NCBI RefSeq assembly: GCF_004379255.2
Contig: NC_056050.1
Location: 992,001 to 1,056,000, forward strand
Reading direction: 5' to 3'
Source: Salvia splendens
Taxonomy: Eukaryota > Streptophyta > Magnoliopsida > Lamiales > Lamiaceae
Length of the DNA: 64,000 bases
The notes under the pieces are model-generated. The model saw only the letters and a program-made list of their open reading frames with translations, was not told where the DNA came from and did not search any database. The position numbers and the translations under genes were made by a program. This document shows, piece after piece, positions 1 to 9,339 of the stretch; within the stretch, counting starts at the first letter, position 1, and each line of letters begins with the position of its first letter.

Positions 1-1459
1 ACTTGCAATATCAATGCAATCTTTGGAGTTAGTTGTGGTATACAACGTACCCTCCTTCTTATCTCGAGCTACTATCATAGCTCCCTTGGTAATCTTCCAA
101 TTGTTGTAGCCAAACGTCACGGTGTACCCTTCTGCATCAAGCTGCCCAATCGAAATCAAACTTCTCTGCAATCCAGGAATGTGTCTGACTCCATTCAATT
201 TTATCACGGATCATCACTACCTTCACGTTTCCCTTTCCCACGATATCTAAGGGCTCGTCATCAGCCAGATGTACCTTCCCAAAATCGTCAGAAACGTAGT
301 CTTTCATTATCTCCACATTACTGCAGGAGTGGAACGACGCTCCAGAATCCAATACCCACGATTCCATCGGACTACTGACACTCAAGACCAACGCCTCGCC
401 ATCGTCATCAGACATGGTAGCGTTTGCTGTTTTCTTGTTCTTCTGATCCTTATTCTTATACTTCTTCGGTGCCTCATACTGATTTCTAAAATGCCCAAAC
501 TCATCACAATTCCAGCATTTAACTTTATCCAAATCCTTCTTGGATTGGCTCCTTCCTCTGGAATTTGATCTTCCACGATTTTGCTTTCCCTTCGATCTGC
601 CTCTCTGTTCTGTATTCAGTGCTGATCCCGAAGTAGAAGATCCTGATTCTCTCCGGTGAACTTCATCACCACTCATCAGATCTCTTACTCTGCCAACTGT
701 TAGGTTTGTCTCTGCAGCAGTAACTACTGTCACTGTGCCAGCCCAACTCTCAGGCAGAGACGATAGTAAAATCAGGGCACGAATTTCATCATCGAATTTT
801 ATATCAACCGAGTTCAGTTGCGAAGTAGTCATGTTGAACTCGTTGAGAAGTTGTTGCACCAGCTTTCCCTCTTGCATTCTAAAATTAAACAATCGTCTAA
901 TCAGATGTACCTTGTTTGCCGTTGATGGTTTTTGATACATGTCCTCCAAAATCTTCATCATCTCCTTTGTCGACTTTGCTGCAGTCGTGTGATAAGCCAC
1001 ATCCTTGGACAACAATAGCCTAATCGCGCTCATCGCTTTTCTGTCCAGCAGCTCCCACTCCTCCTGTTCCATCTTTACGAGTTTGGTTTTTAAAGGCTTC
1101 CAGAGATCTTTACTGTACATGTAATCCTCGATCTGCATCTTCCAAAATCCGAAATTAGATCCGTCGAACTTCTCTACAGCAATTTTCTCGTTGATCCCCA
1201 TCGTGATTTCTGCCTCTTAAACCCTAGGCTCTTGATACCACTTGTTGGGAAATAAACACAAGCAATCACGAATATGAAAGAGAATGAACACAAGAAATTG
1301 TTTACCCAGTTCGATACAATGTGTATCTACGTCTGGGGGCGATGCCAAGCCAGAGATTTCACCATATAATTTCAGAATAATTTAACAATGAGGGAGCACC
1401 TCTATTTATAAGCAACTAGAGAGCCCTAATTCTAGTCAAAATAGGAAACATATATAACA
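1..1459 (-). mobile_element. Ty1/Copia LTR retrotransposon, 5' part (runs off the window start)
   Basis: The element reads on the minus strand. Its 5' LTR is 1243-1459 (217 bp), starts TGTTATATATG and ends CCCAACA in element sense, and carries a TATA-like TATAAATA near 1402-1410. Directly after it lies a primer-binding site, TGGTATCAAGAGCCTAGGG (complement of 1222-1240), of the initiator-methionine tRNA type. Gag and the protease start follow. The other LTR is outside the window, so the target-site duplication cannot be checked. It is inserted 58 bp inside the first intron of the sucrose-transporter copy at 1518-1984. Confidence 0.9.
137..1201 (-). CDS. Copia Gag-protease, N-terminal part, frameshifted
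   Basis: This is the start of a Copia polyprotein: a Gag domain (about residues 5-180), a basic Arg/Ser/Gly-rich stretch, a CCHC zinc knuckle starting CWNCDEFGHF (about residue 230), and the aspartic protease motif WVLDSGASFH (about residue 283). The knuckle is damaged: its last cysteine is Tyr (HFRNQY). Near position 199-202 a run of four T's (plus strand) shifts the frame. The next frame continues as normal Copia protein down to base 1, for example GVRHIPGLQRSLISIGQLD. The printed C-terminus after that point is therefore out of frame. The copy cannot make a full polyprotein as it stands. Confidence 0.85.
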   Translation of the reverse strand: MGINEKIAVEKFDGSNFGFWKMQIEDYMYSKDLWKPLKTKLVKMEQEEWELLDRKAMSAIRLLLSKDVAYHTTAAKSTKEMMKILEDMYQKPSTANKVHLIRRLFNFRMQEGKLVQQLLNEFNMTTSQLNSVDIKFDDEIRALILLSSLPESWAGTVTVVTAAETNLTVGRVRDLMSGDEVHRRESGSSTSGSALNTEQRGRSKGKQNRGRSNSRGRSQSKKDLDKVKCWNCDEFGHFRNQYEAPKKYKNKDQKNKKTANATMSDDDGEALVLSVSSPMESWVLDSGASFHSCSNVEIMKDYVSDDFGKVHLADDEPLDIVGKGNVKVVMIRDKIEWSQTHSWIAEKFDFDWAA

Positions 1460-1517
1460 AGAAAAAAATACTTCAAGGTAACAAATTAGGAGAGAATTCA
1501 TACATAACAAAATTGAC

Positions 1518-1984
1518 CTGCAACATGTTGTTGGCGCCGTCGAGGATCCAGAATCCAGAATCCGACGACGAACACGGCGGTGGCTCGGGGCTTCGGAGCT
1601 TTCCCGAGCGGTGGCGACCCCGATGTCGGCGGCGAATCCGATTAGAAAAACCGCGACGGCAACGAGCGCCGCTCCGGCGGCGATGAAGGGGCGCCGCCGC
1701 CCGAATCGGGATTTGCAGTGGTCGCTGTAGTATCCGGCGATTGGCTGGACGAGGAGGGCGGAGATGGGGCCGCAGCGCCGCACGAACGCCGCCCAAGTGT
1801 AGGGAACTCCGAGGAGCTGAACGTATGGGGTTAAGAGGGAGAGCTGTAGGGCCCACCCGAATTGGACTCCGGCGGCTATCGCCGCCACCTCGATGATCAC
1901 TCGGATCGGCGCCTTCCCTTGCTGCGGCGGCAATTGCTGTATCTCCAGCGAAGACGGACCGGCGCCGTCGACTTGAATAGTCAT
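1518..1984 (-). pseudogene. Sucrose transporter (SUT/SUC) exon 1, broken copy
   Basis: The exon encodes the N-terminus of a type I sucrose/H+ symporter. It shares long stretches with the intact gene at 28865-32398, including [18 protein letters not shown] and [13 protein letters not shown]. After IGFAADIG the frame shifts. The expected tail is found in the next frame, and a 7-bp tandem duplication (GGATTCT repeated near 1545-1560) shifts it again just before ANNMLQ and the splice donor. The histidine of the first external loop (His65 in AtSUC1, important for sucrose binding) is Tyr here (GVPYTWAA), and a conserved IWLCGPIS reads VRRCGPIS. The donor site is followed 58 bp later by a Copia insertion. 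No further exons are seen on this strand. The upstream TATA region is shared with the intact copy. Confidence 0.85.
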
Positions 1985-2078
1985 TTCTGCTGTTTCTCTC
2001 TCTGGATGATGCTTTCTCTCTATATTTATGTATGCATGCAGAGCTCTGATGGGAGTGAAACTGAAATATAATTTGGGG

Positions 2079-2087
2079 TTTTATAAC
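2079..2087 (-). promoter_or_regulatory. TATA-like element of the broken sucrose transporter copy
   Basis: GTTATAAAA on the minus strand lies about 95 bp before the ATG. It is preceded by the same CCCGCCAAAAT block as in front of the intact transporter gene (around 32541-32560), so the core promoter was duplicated with the gene. Confidence 0.5.
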
Positions 2088-2174
2088 TGATTTTGGCGGG
2101 TAACCACATATTGGAAAATGAATAAAGAATTAAATTTAATTAAATATGGGAGTAATTTCAAGATCTCTTTACGG

Positions 2175-2391
2175 TTAAAAAGAGAATACTTGTGGATAAG
2201 CTGAAATTAAAGACAACAGTCGATACCAATGGATTTAGCGTAGTTGGCAGCGCGGAGCTATGGTGACCTTGAGGTTATGGGTTTAAAAAGAGAATACTTG
2301 TGGATAAGCTGAAATTAAAGACAACAGTCGATACCAATGGATTGTAGCGTAGTTGGCAGCGCGGAGCTATGGTGACCTTGAGGTTATGGGT
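2175..2391 (+). repeat. 108-bp tandem duplication containing a SINE head
   Basis: Units 2175-2282 and 2283-2391 are nearly identical; the only clear difference is ATTTAGCG against ATTGTAGCG. Each unit holds the target site plus the tRNA-like start of the SINE that continues to 2504. Confidence 0.9.
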
Positions 2392-2504
2392 TTAAACTCC
2401 ACTACTAGCTAGGAGACTTTCGGTCTTAATCCGCAAGTCCGGTTGAGCAGGATTAATCTGATTCCGTCAAAGGCGGATTCGAAATACCTATGGTCGAGAA
2501 AAAA
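2333..2504 (+). mobile_element. tRNA-derived SINE
   Basis: The head has an A-box-like TAGCGTAGTTGG and a B-box-like GGGTTTAAACTCC about 35 bases later, and the element ends in an A-run. Flanking copies AAAGACAACAGTCGAT (2317-2332) and AAAGACATCAGCCGAT (2505-2520) look like a 16-bp target-site duplication with two mismatches. The head was later duplicated in tandem upstream. Confidence 0.65.
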
Positions 2505-2520
2505 AAAGACATCAGCCGAT

Positions 2521-2981
2521 GACGGTTACAAATCTTGTAATTTGCTGAGTGAATTGGAATTAGTAATTCTTATTACACTTTTGGATGAAATTGAATGCTA
2601 TCCATATTGAGTTATTGACAGTTTACTTTCTTATTTTTCTCTTTTGGCGTATCCATTTATTGATTTCTTTTTTTAAAAAAATTTACTCGTATATCCTATA
2701 AAAATATATGCACTTTTCATTTTCGCTCGTCCTACAAAAATATGTGTATTTCGTTTTTAGAAAGTTATCACATTTTATTATCTATACACATCAATTTATT
2801 TGCAACTTATACTAGTACTAATAATATGATTCACATTATCCACTAACATTACTTTATCAGTTTTGTCTTAATTTCTGTGTCATATCAATTATCTATATTT
2901 TTATGGAACGAAGGAAGGAGTATTAAATAATCTTGATAGCTTTTTTTTATTATTTTTACATAATGTTATGAATGCCCAAGA
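2521..2981. other. Intergenic, AT-rich
   Basis: No coding signal. Near 2880-2930 there is one degenerate end resembling the GAAGGAAGGAGTA type of Stowaway MITE. Confidence 0.5.
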
Positions 2982-2989
2982 GTTTATCC

Positions 2990-3587
2990 TAGAGATGCCC
3001 ACCGGTTCCGGTTCAGCGGTTAACCGCCGAACCGGAACCGGCGGTTCCGGTTCCGAACCGGAACCGTGGCAATTTTCCCGAACCGGAACCGTCGCAATTC
3101 GGGTCGCGGTCCGGTTCAGGTTCAAGATATTCCGAACCGGAACTGTCACCGAACCGGCGGTTCGGGACGGTTCGGAACCGGCGGTTAACCGGCGGAACCG
3201 CCGGTTCGGGCGCGTATATCAAGGCATCCGGGATGGGGCAGACGGCGGCAGCTTTTCAGCTGCAAAACCGGCCGGTTTCGGCGGTTTTTTGGCGGTTAAC
3301 CGGCGGTTAACCGTGAAAACCGGCGGTTTTGCCCGGAAACCGGCGGTTCCGGCGGTTTTCCGCCAAAACCACCGGTTTTCCGAAAATTCAAATTTTTTTT
3401 TTTCAAATTCGAATTCTTCCATAAGAGTTTCTCTCTTCAATCTCTCAATTCTCTCTCTTTGTCTCCAATTTCTCATTTGTGCTATCGTGCTTCCATTTAA
3501 TTACGCAAGCGCTACTCTTATTACGCATTGTTATACACTTATACTTGTTCCCGTAGTTCTATAAGTTGTCTTTCTTTCTCAATTGCT

Positions 3588-3630
<43 letters not shown>

Positions 3631-4277
3631 CCATATTTCTACATTTCTACATAGCAATATGTCATCATCCCGAGAACTACGTGGGCTTTGATTCCTCAAT
3701 AAAATTGTGGATACGTAGGCAACTCAACTTAAATTTGAAAAGTTTAACTTTGAAAGTTTAAGTTGAGCTCAAGCCCTTTTCAAATCCCCCCCCCCCATTT
3801 CATGTTTTTTTTTATTTACGTTCCCTAGTCCGACGACACTTGTAAATTATATTACATTGTTGTATGTTGTATACTTGTAGTTGTAGTTGTAGATGTATAG
3901 GTATTGTAAATTGTAATGTATCGTTGTCCGTTACAACTCAAACTCAATAAAATTGATATCATTTTCTCCTTATTCGTCGTATTTCTATTTGAATTATACA
4001 TTGTCTTGTACTCTTGTTCCAAATTGTTGTATAAATCCAAATTTCAAATTAAAAAAAAAATTCGAACCGCGAAACCGCCGGTTCCGAACCGGAACTGCCT
4101 AAACCGCCGGAAAAACCGGCGGTTCCGAACCGGAACCGGAACCGCCGGTTTTTGAACCGGAACCGGAACCGGAACCGTGAAATAGCCTCACGGTCCGGTT
4201 CCGGTTCCGCCTTTGACCAAACCGGAACTGGCGGTTCCGAACCGGAACCGTCCGGTTCCGAACCGTGGGCAACACTA
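2990..4277. mobile_element. Non-autonomous hAT element with GGTTCCGG-rich ends
   Basis: Terminal inverted repeats are TAGAGATGCCCAC on the left and TAGTGTTGCCCAC (inverted) on the right. They are flanked by a perfect 8-bp target duplication GTTTATCC at 2982-2989 and 4278-4285, the hAT signature. About 390 bp inside the left end and 210 bp inside the right end are packed with GGTTCCGG/CCGGTTCC and GGCGGTT units in both orientations. The middle is AT-rich with an (AT)n run at about 3590-3626. No transposase is visible; open frames across the repeats are low-complexity artefacts. Confidence 0.88.
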
Positions 4278-4285
4278 GTTTATCC

Positions 4286-5174
4286 TAATCCAGTAATCAT
4301 TATGGCTAATTAAGGATGGTACAGTACATGAATTGGATTGGATGAGAGAAATGATTGAAATAGAGCGGGAATGGTATGTAATTAAGATAATATTTGTTGT
4401 TATTTAGTAATAGGAATTTTATAATAGTAATAATCGTTCCCTTCACCATTTAAAAGGTAATTTTGACCCAGCAGGATTTTACACAATAGCTTGACTTTTA
4501 AAAAAAAAAGTAAACGGAGAAGTAGGTGAAATGTGAGACTCATTTTTAGTATGTAAGTGTAAAAAATTAGCAGAATGAGGGTCCGCATACCAAAAATAGA
4601 AAAATAAATAAATCGTTAAATTATGGACAGCCTGAAACGGCAAAATCGTTCTCTCTGTCCACCATTTAAAGAACTATTTTGCCATTTCAACCTGTCCATA
4701 ATTTAAAGAATCATTTACGTTTTTTATTTTCAGTATGCGGACTCACATTCCACTAATTTTTTACACTCACAATCCAATATAAAACTAATACTTTAAATGA
4801 GTTTCGCATTCTCCTTACTTTCTCTTTTTTTCACAAAATCAAATAATTTCTTAAAATTCCCGTCAAGTCAAAAGAGTCTTTAGATGGGGATGGGGATGGG
4901 GATGGGGATGGGGATGGGGATGTATTACTTATTACTAATGAAAGATGAAGTCAGGTTTTATTCAATCCACAATCATCCCTTCTTAGGAACTAATTAAATA
5001 CTATAATTTCGTAAATCAGAAATCACTCGATATTATTCCATAAAAAGTAAACAATATAATGGACATATGTCCAAATAAAGAAACGGGAAAATAATTAAAG
5101 ACGTGGTAGTATAACATTCAACATTAATTAATTTTTTGATTATTTTTTAATATAAATTTGGTTTATTCATGAAG
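4286..5174. other. Intergenic with imperfect inverted repeat and GGGGAT array
   Basis: About 4530-4640 and 4675-4790 are imperfectly complementary (for example GTCCGCATAC against GTATGCGGAC, and ATTATGGACAG against CTGTCCATAAT), so this looks like an old MITE. It is followed by the ATGGGG array at 4883-4920. No gene is seen. Confidence 0.55.
4883..4920 (+). repeat. ATGGGG hexanucleotide microsatellite, G-quadruplex-capable
   Basis: Six consecutive GGGGAT-type units give six G4 tracts separated by AT, which matches the usual quadruplex pattern on the plus strand. Confidence 0.85.
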
Positions 5175-5303
5175 ATGTTTCTTTCTGGCCTCTGGGATGC
5201 CATCTTCGGCGGAAACCTACCGGCCTTTGTCACCGGAGCGATGTCGATCGTCTTGAGTGGCGTTTCGGCCCCGACCATGCTCTTGTTGTCGCCGGCCTGC
5301 TGA
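5175..5303 (+). pseudogene. Orphan last exon of a sucrose transporter
   Basis: The plus-strand reading holds [12 protein letters not shown] and LSGVSAPTMLLLSP. These align with the last exon of the intact transporter ([26 protein letters not shown]) over about 43 codons. It starts at the same Met as that exon, has small in-frame losses, and stops about 15 codons early with TGA. No other transporter exon lies on the plus strand nearby. It is on the opposite strand to both other copies, so it is a remnant of a third, inverted copy or of a rearrangement. GC content is well above the flanks. Confidence 0.72.
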
Positions 5304-6145
5304 CGTCAGCCTTGGCAAACAAGAGTTTGAATACCAAACTTTTCATCTCACCATCATATGTATTCACCTTCAAATTTTAATTAGCCCTCTTTAATTAATT
5401 TGGTATTTTCAATTTCAGACCCAAATTAATAGGAATGGATTCATTTGTACACGCTAAGCATTACTAAATTAATTTGACTGGATTTATTTGAGGTTGCTGA
5501 GACATTTACAAGTGATTAGTCAAATAGTATAAAAAATGGGAAGTCAAAATAAACGAATTTAAATATCGAGTCAATCACTCTTCGATGAATGAGATCGGAT
5601 AAACTTATTTTCTTTCAATGTTGTAAGTTGAGAATATGAAGGTGTAGAGGGCAATGAGGGGTTTCATGAGATACACAAAATTAGAGATTTTTAGAGAGAA
5701 ATTGGGGGAGATTTCCTAGAGAACAAAATAAATATAATATGTTTAGTCGACAATTACAATTTAACATATCTTCTAATACCTACCAAAGCAATTTGCTCAA
5801 ATGTAAACTAACGCATGAAAAGAACCACGCCCTTTAATGTGTATTTTTGTTCTTCGGTTATATTTGTTCTAATTTATTAAATTGTTACAAAATTCAAGAT
5901 TGCTATATTGTTACTTTATTATTAAGGGATAATTATTATTTAAATAAAAACATTTAATTGGCTTCGAGTCAATTACATAACTTTTAAATCCGATGAATTA
6001 AACCATAACTTATACTTCCTCATTTTATGTAGTGAAGACATTTCGATTAAAAAGTTGTGTAATGTATTAAATAAAAAGATAATAGAGTAGAAGAGAGGAA
6101 AAAGTAGAGAGAATAAAGTAAGAGAGATTAAAAAATAATATTGAA

Positions 6146-6269
6146 AAAATGTGTTACTTTTTTTAAAAAGGAAAATGATTTTATTACTTTAATAAATTGA
6201 ACAATTTGTATTGAACAATTTATTAACGCATGAAAATCATTTTCCTTTTTAAAAAAAGTAACACATTTT
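6146..6269. repeat. Perfect 37-bp inverted repeat (snap-back)
   Basis: Arms 6146-6182 and 6233-6269 are exact reverse complements around a 50-bp loop. This could form a hairpin and may be a MITE remnant; no clear target duplication was found. Confidence 0.8.
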
Positions 6270-6913
6270 CTTGCTGTGGTAACTATAATACAATAGTAGT
6301 TGTATGTGGATACAACTACTATGTGGATAACATATTAAAATAACATATAGTGTCTTTTAATATATTTTTGAAAAATAACATATATTTTTGAAAAATAACG
6401 TTAAAAAGACACTACTATGTTATTTTTCAAAAATATATTAAAATAATACAATATTTTCTTGCTCTCGTAACTATAAAAATTAGATTAACTTTACGGCTCA
6501 CTTAAATGAGGATTCTTAGGGTATCTATGCCCTATATAAATAATTTTAATGTCATTTAAGTATCTCAGGTTAGGGATTCTCCAATAAAATCCCATCACAA
6601 CTTTTGTCGCCAATTAAAGATATGTTTTCGCTCGGTAATAGTTTTAAGAAATTGTTTAATTCTATAAAAGAAATGTGTGAAAAAACAATTAGAATGTGGA
6701 ACATTTTTATATATACCTATAAATTTTATAGTAAAATTGAGGAAAATGTGAATTTGTCTTTAAGTGGCGAACAACCTGAAACGACAAAACGTAGTGTCAG
6801 GTTTTGGCGGATGGAAGGAGTTTTACGTATTGAAAGATTCGTATCTAAAAATGCAAGTTCGGATACATAAAAGTCAATCAATGGGTATCGATGGAGAAAG
6901 ATAAGATGTGGGG

Positions 6914-7003
6914 AGGGGCAACGAGAGGTTGTCCTTAGTGAAGGCAGTGGCAGAACCTTAGTTCCTTATCTAGGGTTTCGAAATATTTTGTAATAAAAAG
7001 GAG
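6914..7003 (+). repeat. Direct repeat of 20001-20090
   Basis: Both segments run from GGGGCA.CGAGAGGTTGTCC to TTTCGAAATATTTTGTAAT with few mismatches. They lie downstream of BAHD copies A and C respectively, as expected if flanks were duplicated with the genes. Confidence 0.75.
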
Positions 7004-7279
7004 AAAAGAAGAGACAAAAGAGTAATATTTATGAATTTAATTCTATTATGGCGATAACTAAAAATAAGAGTACATATTTATGCATTTATTTCTGACTCTT
7101 TCAGTTTGACTCTCTTTTATGATCTGGGAAAGAACCGATACTTATAATTACGCTCGACTCAGTACGATGATTCAACTACAAATTATTAGATTAAATAACC
7201 TAACCGACTCAGATATAACTTATAAGGCGCCTGGGGCCGAGACACGGGCCATGTCGAGGACGCTTGAGCTGTTGGAGTA

Positions 7280-9289
7280 TCACAAAGACGAATGTGTTGG
7301 AGCGGTAGTAATCATCACTCGAAGATGTTTCTCGAAGACTTTCATGGATTTGAGCGGCAGGCTAACCGGAACCACAAAACCATCCTTATAGCCATGGTAC
7401 CAAGCTATTTGCATATTAACGGTAGGCCACAAAATTCCTTTAGCCACCCCGCCGTACGCCGCCGTGCCCCACCCAACGTCCATTTGGTTTAAACTTACGT
7501 GCATCATATTCGACACCATGTAAGTGTTCATCCCCGTCACATTAGGGCGATCTCGCATCACCATCAGACTCGCCACGGATCTCAGGTACTTATCAGTTGT
7601 AGCTTCACGTTTCGCCTTCGTCACCAACTCCACCGTGTAGTGCAGCGGATTCTTCGACAACTCACCAGCAGTTGTCACTGCAACCGGCAATGATATAACG
7701 TTGCCAGAGTACCCCACAGGAAGCGGCGGCTTTATCTGCTTCCGGTTATCCATGACGCCTATGAATCTAATCTCTTCGTCGGGTTCGGGAGAGAGAGCGA
7801 TTGTCTGGCAGCGCCACGTGCAGCCTGCCACGATATCGAATTTGGAGCAGCGCTGGAGGTGCGGCGGCAGGATGCGGCGCAGGGCGGAGATTTCAGCGGA
7901 GCCAAAAAGGAAGGAGCGTTCCACCATCTGATCGAGCGGGACGTGGGCTCCGCCACTTGTACCAGTTGCGACGTCATATTCACGATGTGCACGACACGCG
8001 CGGCGGCTGGGCGGCGCTAAGAAGATGTCGGTCCCAAACTGGTCGAATAGAAGGGGCCGACGCTCCGCGAGCAAGTTCACCCACGGCGGACAGAAATTGG
8101 GAAAGGCCGATACCATCGCACATTGTGTGATTGAAACAGATGGAAAAGACAAATCCTCCACATTTTAGTCTTGTAACCTGTACGATAAGACTTATATTAA
8201 TACTAAGAGTAAAAGTTAACATATGATTAAAATACGAACTTGGTCCAAAACATTTACTTTAAAAAAAAACAGTTTCATAACAAATGAAATCCTTGTCGGA
8301 CTGGTCGGTTCTGTCAAAAAACTAATGGTCATGTCACTGTGCATTTAGCGTTGACTGTTAGTTTTTTGATGGAATCGTAAAAAAAATAACTACTTTGGCG
8401 ACATTTTTATTTGTTATGGACTCATTTTTTAAAAAGTTAATGTTTTTTACTAAATTCGTATTTTGATCATATATTTAGGACCAAAATTGACCTTTATTCT
8501 AATACTAATGACCAAAATTCGTATTTTGATCATATATTTAGGACCAAAGTTTATTTGACTGTTTGATAGATAAGATAAAGCCCAAGTTAGACACTTGAAA
8601 CCCATCTTACTCTTATTATCTTGTACTCCATCCGTCCCATTAAATATGACCCACTTTCCTTTTTGGTTTGTCCTAATCAAGATGACACATTACTAAAAAT
8701 AGAAACATCTTTATCTCTATTTTATTCTCTCTCTTACTTTACTCTCTTCACTAACACACAAAATAAAGGTGCATAAAATTCCGTGCCGTTCAAGGAATGA
8801 GTCATCTTCCTTGGGACGGAGGGAGTATATTATTTTAACATGCCTACCAACTAAATGTACTACCTGAATGAACATAAGTGGAATATCAAACAATACTCCT
8901 TGGTTGTTTGGCACATCAAGAGTAATGGCATCCAAATTAGGAAAGGGAGGATAAAGGCCATCCTCTTCGAAATGTTGTAGCGTCACATCCGCGTCGGCCT
9001 CGGCAAACACTACCCCTTGGCCGGTACATTCGACCACGAGCTTCCGACCAGTGTGTTCCCTCAACCGCCCGGCCAACGGGTAGTAAAAGACCAAGGCTTT
9101 GGCAATAGCCTCACGAATAATCTTCACTAGATCTTTCCCTTCCATGGATGGATTCTTTTTGTAGAAATTTATTGCTGTAACATACAATCGGAGGGTGGTC
9201 TGATCATCTATATCAGAGAGAGATTTGAATTCATGCGGTGTGAATTCTGCTGGACAAAGCAGCTCAGGTGTTTTTCTTGTAACAACCAT
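7280..9289 (-). pseudogene. BAHD acyltransferase copy A (benzyl-alcohol benzoyltransferase-like), frameshifted
   Basis: Exons are 8864-9289 (142 codons, starting MVVTRKTPELLCPAEFTPHE) and 7280-8177, joined by a GT..AG intron of 686 bp. The product belongs to the BAHD family, which transfers acyl groups from CoA to alcohols in the cytosol. The sequence is closest in feel to benzyl alcohol O-benzoyltransferase and methanol anthraniloyltransferase. The catalytic HTMCD (HxxxD) and the structural DVGWG (DFGWG variant) are both present. After SCT near 7982-7988 the frame breaks. The text TGCACATCGTGAA is two bases shorter than needed for C-T-H-R-E, and the rest reads on in another frame to the normal end. 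A 2-bp loss is the simplest reading; a sequencing error is possible. The intron holds a Stowaway MITE. Confidence 0.85.
8626..8825. mobile_element. Stowaway-type MITE in the BAHD-A intron
   Basis: Ends are CTCCATCCGTCCC and GGGACGGAGGGAG, flanked by TA on both sides (8624-8625, 8826-8827). 200 bp, no coding capacity. Confidence 0.85.
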
Positions 9290-9330
9290 TATTACTGTCT
9301 ATGCATTGGAACAGCCAACTTAATAAGCAT

Positions 9331-9338
9331 ATTTATAG
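9331..9338 (-). promoter_or_regulatory. TATA box of BAHD copy A
   Basis: TATAAATA within TATAAATATGC on the minus strand, about 42 bp before the ATG. The same TATAAATATGC occurs before copies B and D. Confidence 0.6.
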
Positions 9339-9339
9339 G

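Larger units (their letters stand above)
5304..7279. other. Intergenic with snap-back repeats and BAHD 3' flank
   Basis: AT-rich. It holds the perfect inverted repeat at 6146-6269, a second AT-rich imperfect palindrome at about 6350-6446, and a roughly 90-bp segment at 6914-7003 that recurs at 20001-20090. No coding gene is supported; the 88-codon frame at 6604-6870 has no recognisable features. Confidence 0.55.

Noticed and set aside
2968..3564. 198-codon open frame through the hAT left end
   Set aside because: It translates the GGTTCCGG repeats into low-complexity Gly/Thr/Arg text and has no domain; a by-product of the repeat.
7280..8161. Met at 8161 as the start of BAHD-A exon 2 protein
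   Set aside because: The first part of that frame is out of phase with the BAHD sequence; the real exon begins at 8177 in another frame and joins this one after the 2-bp loss.
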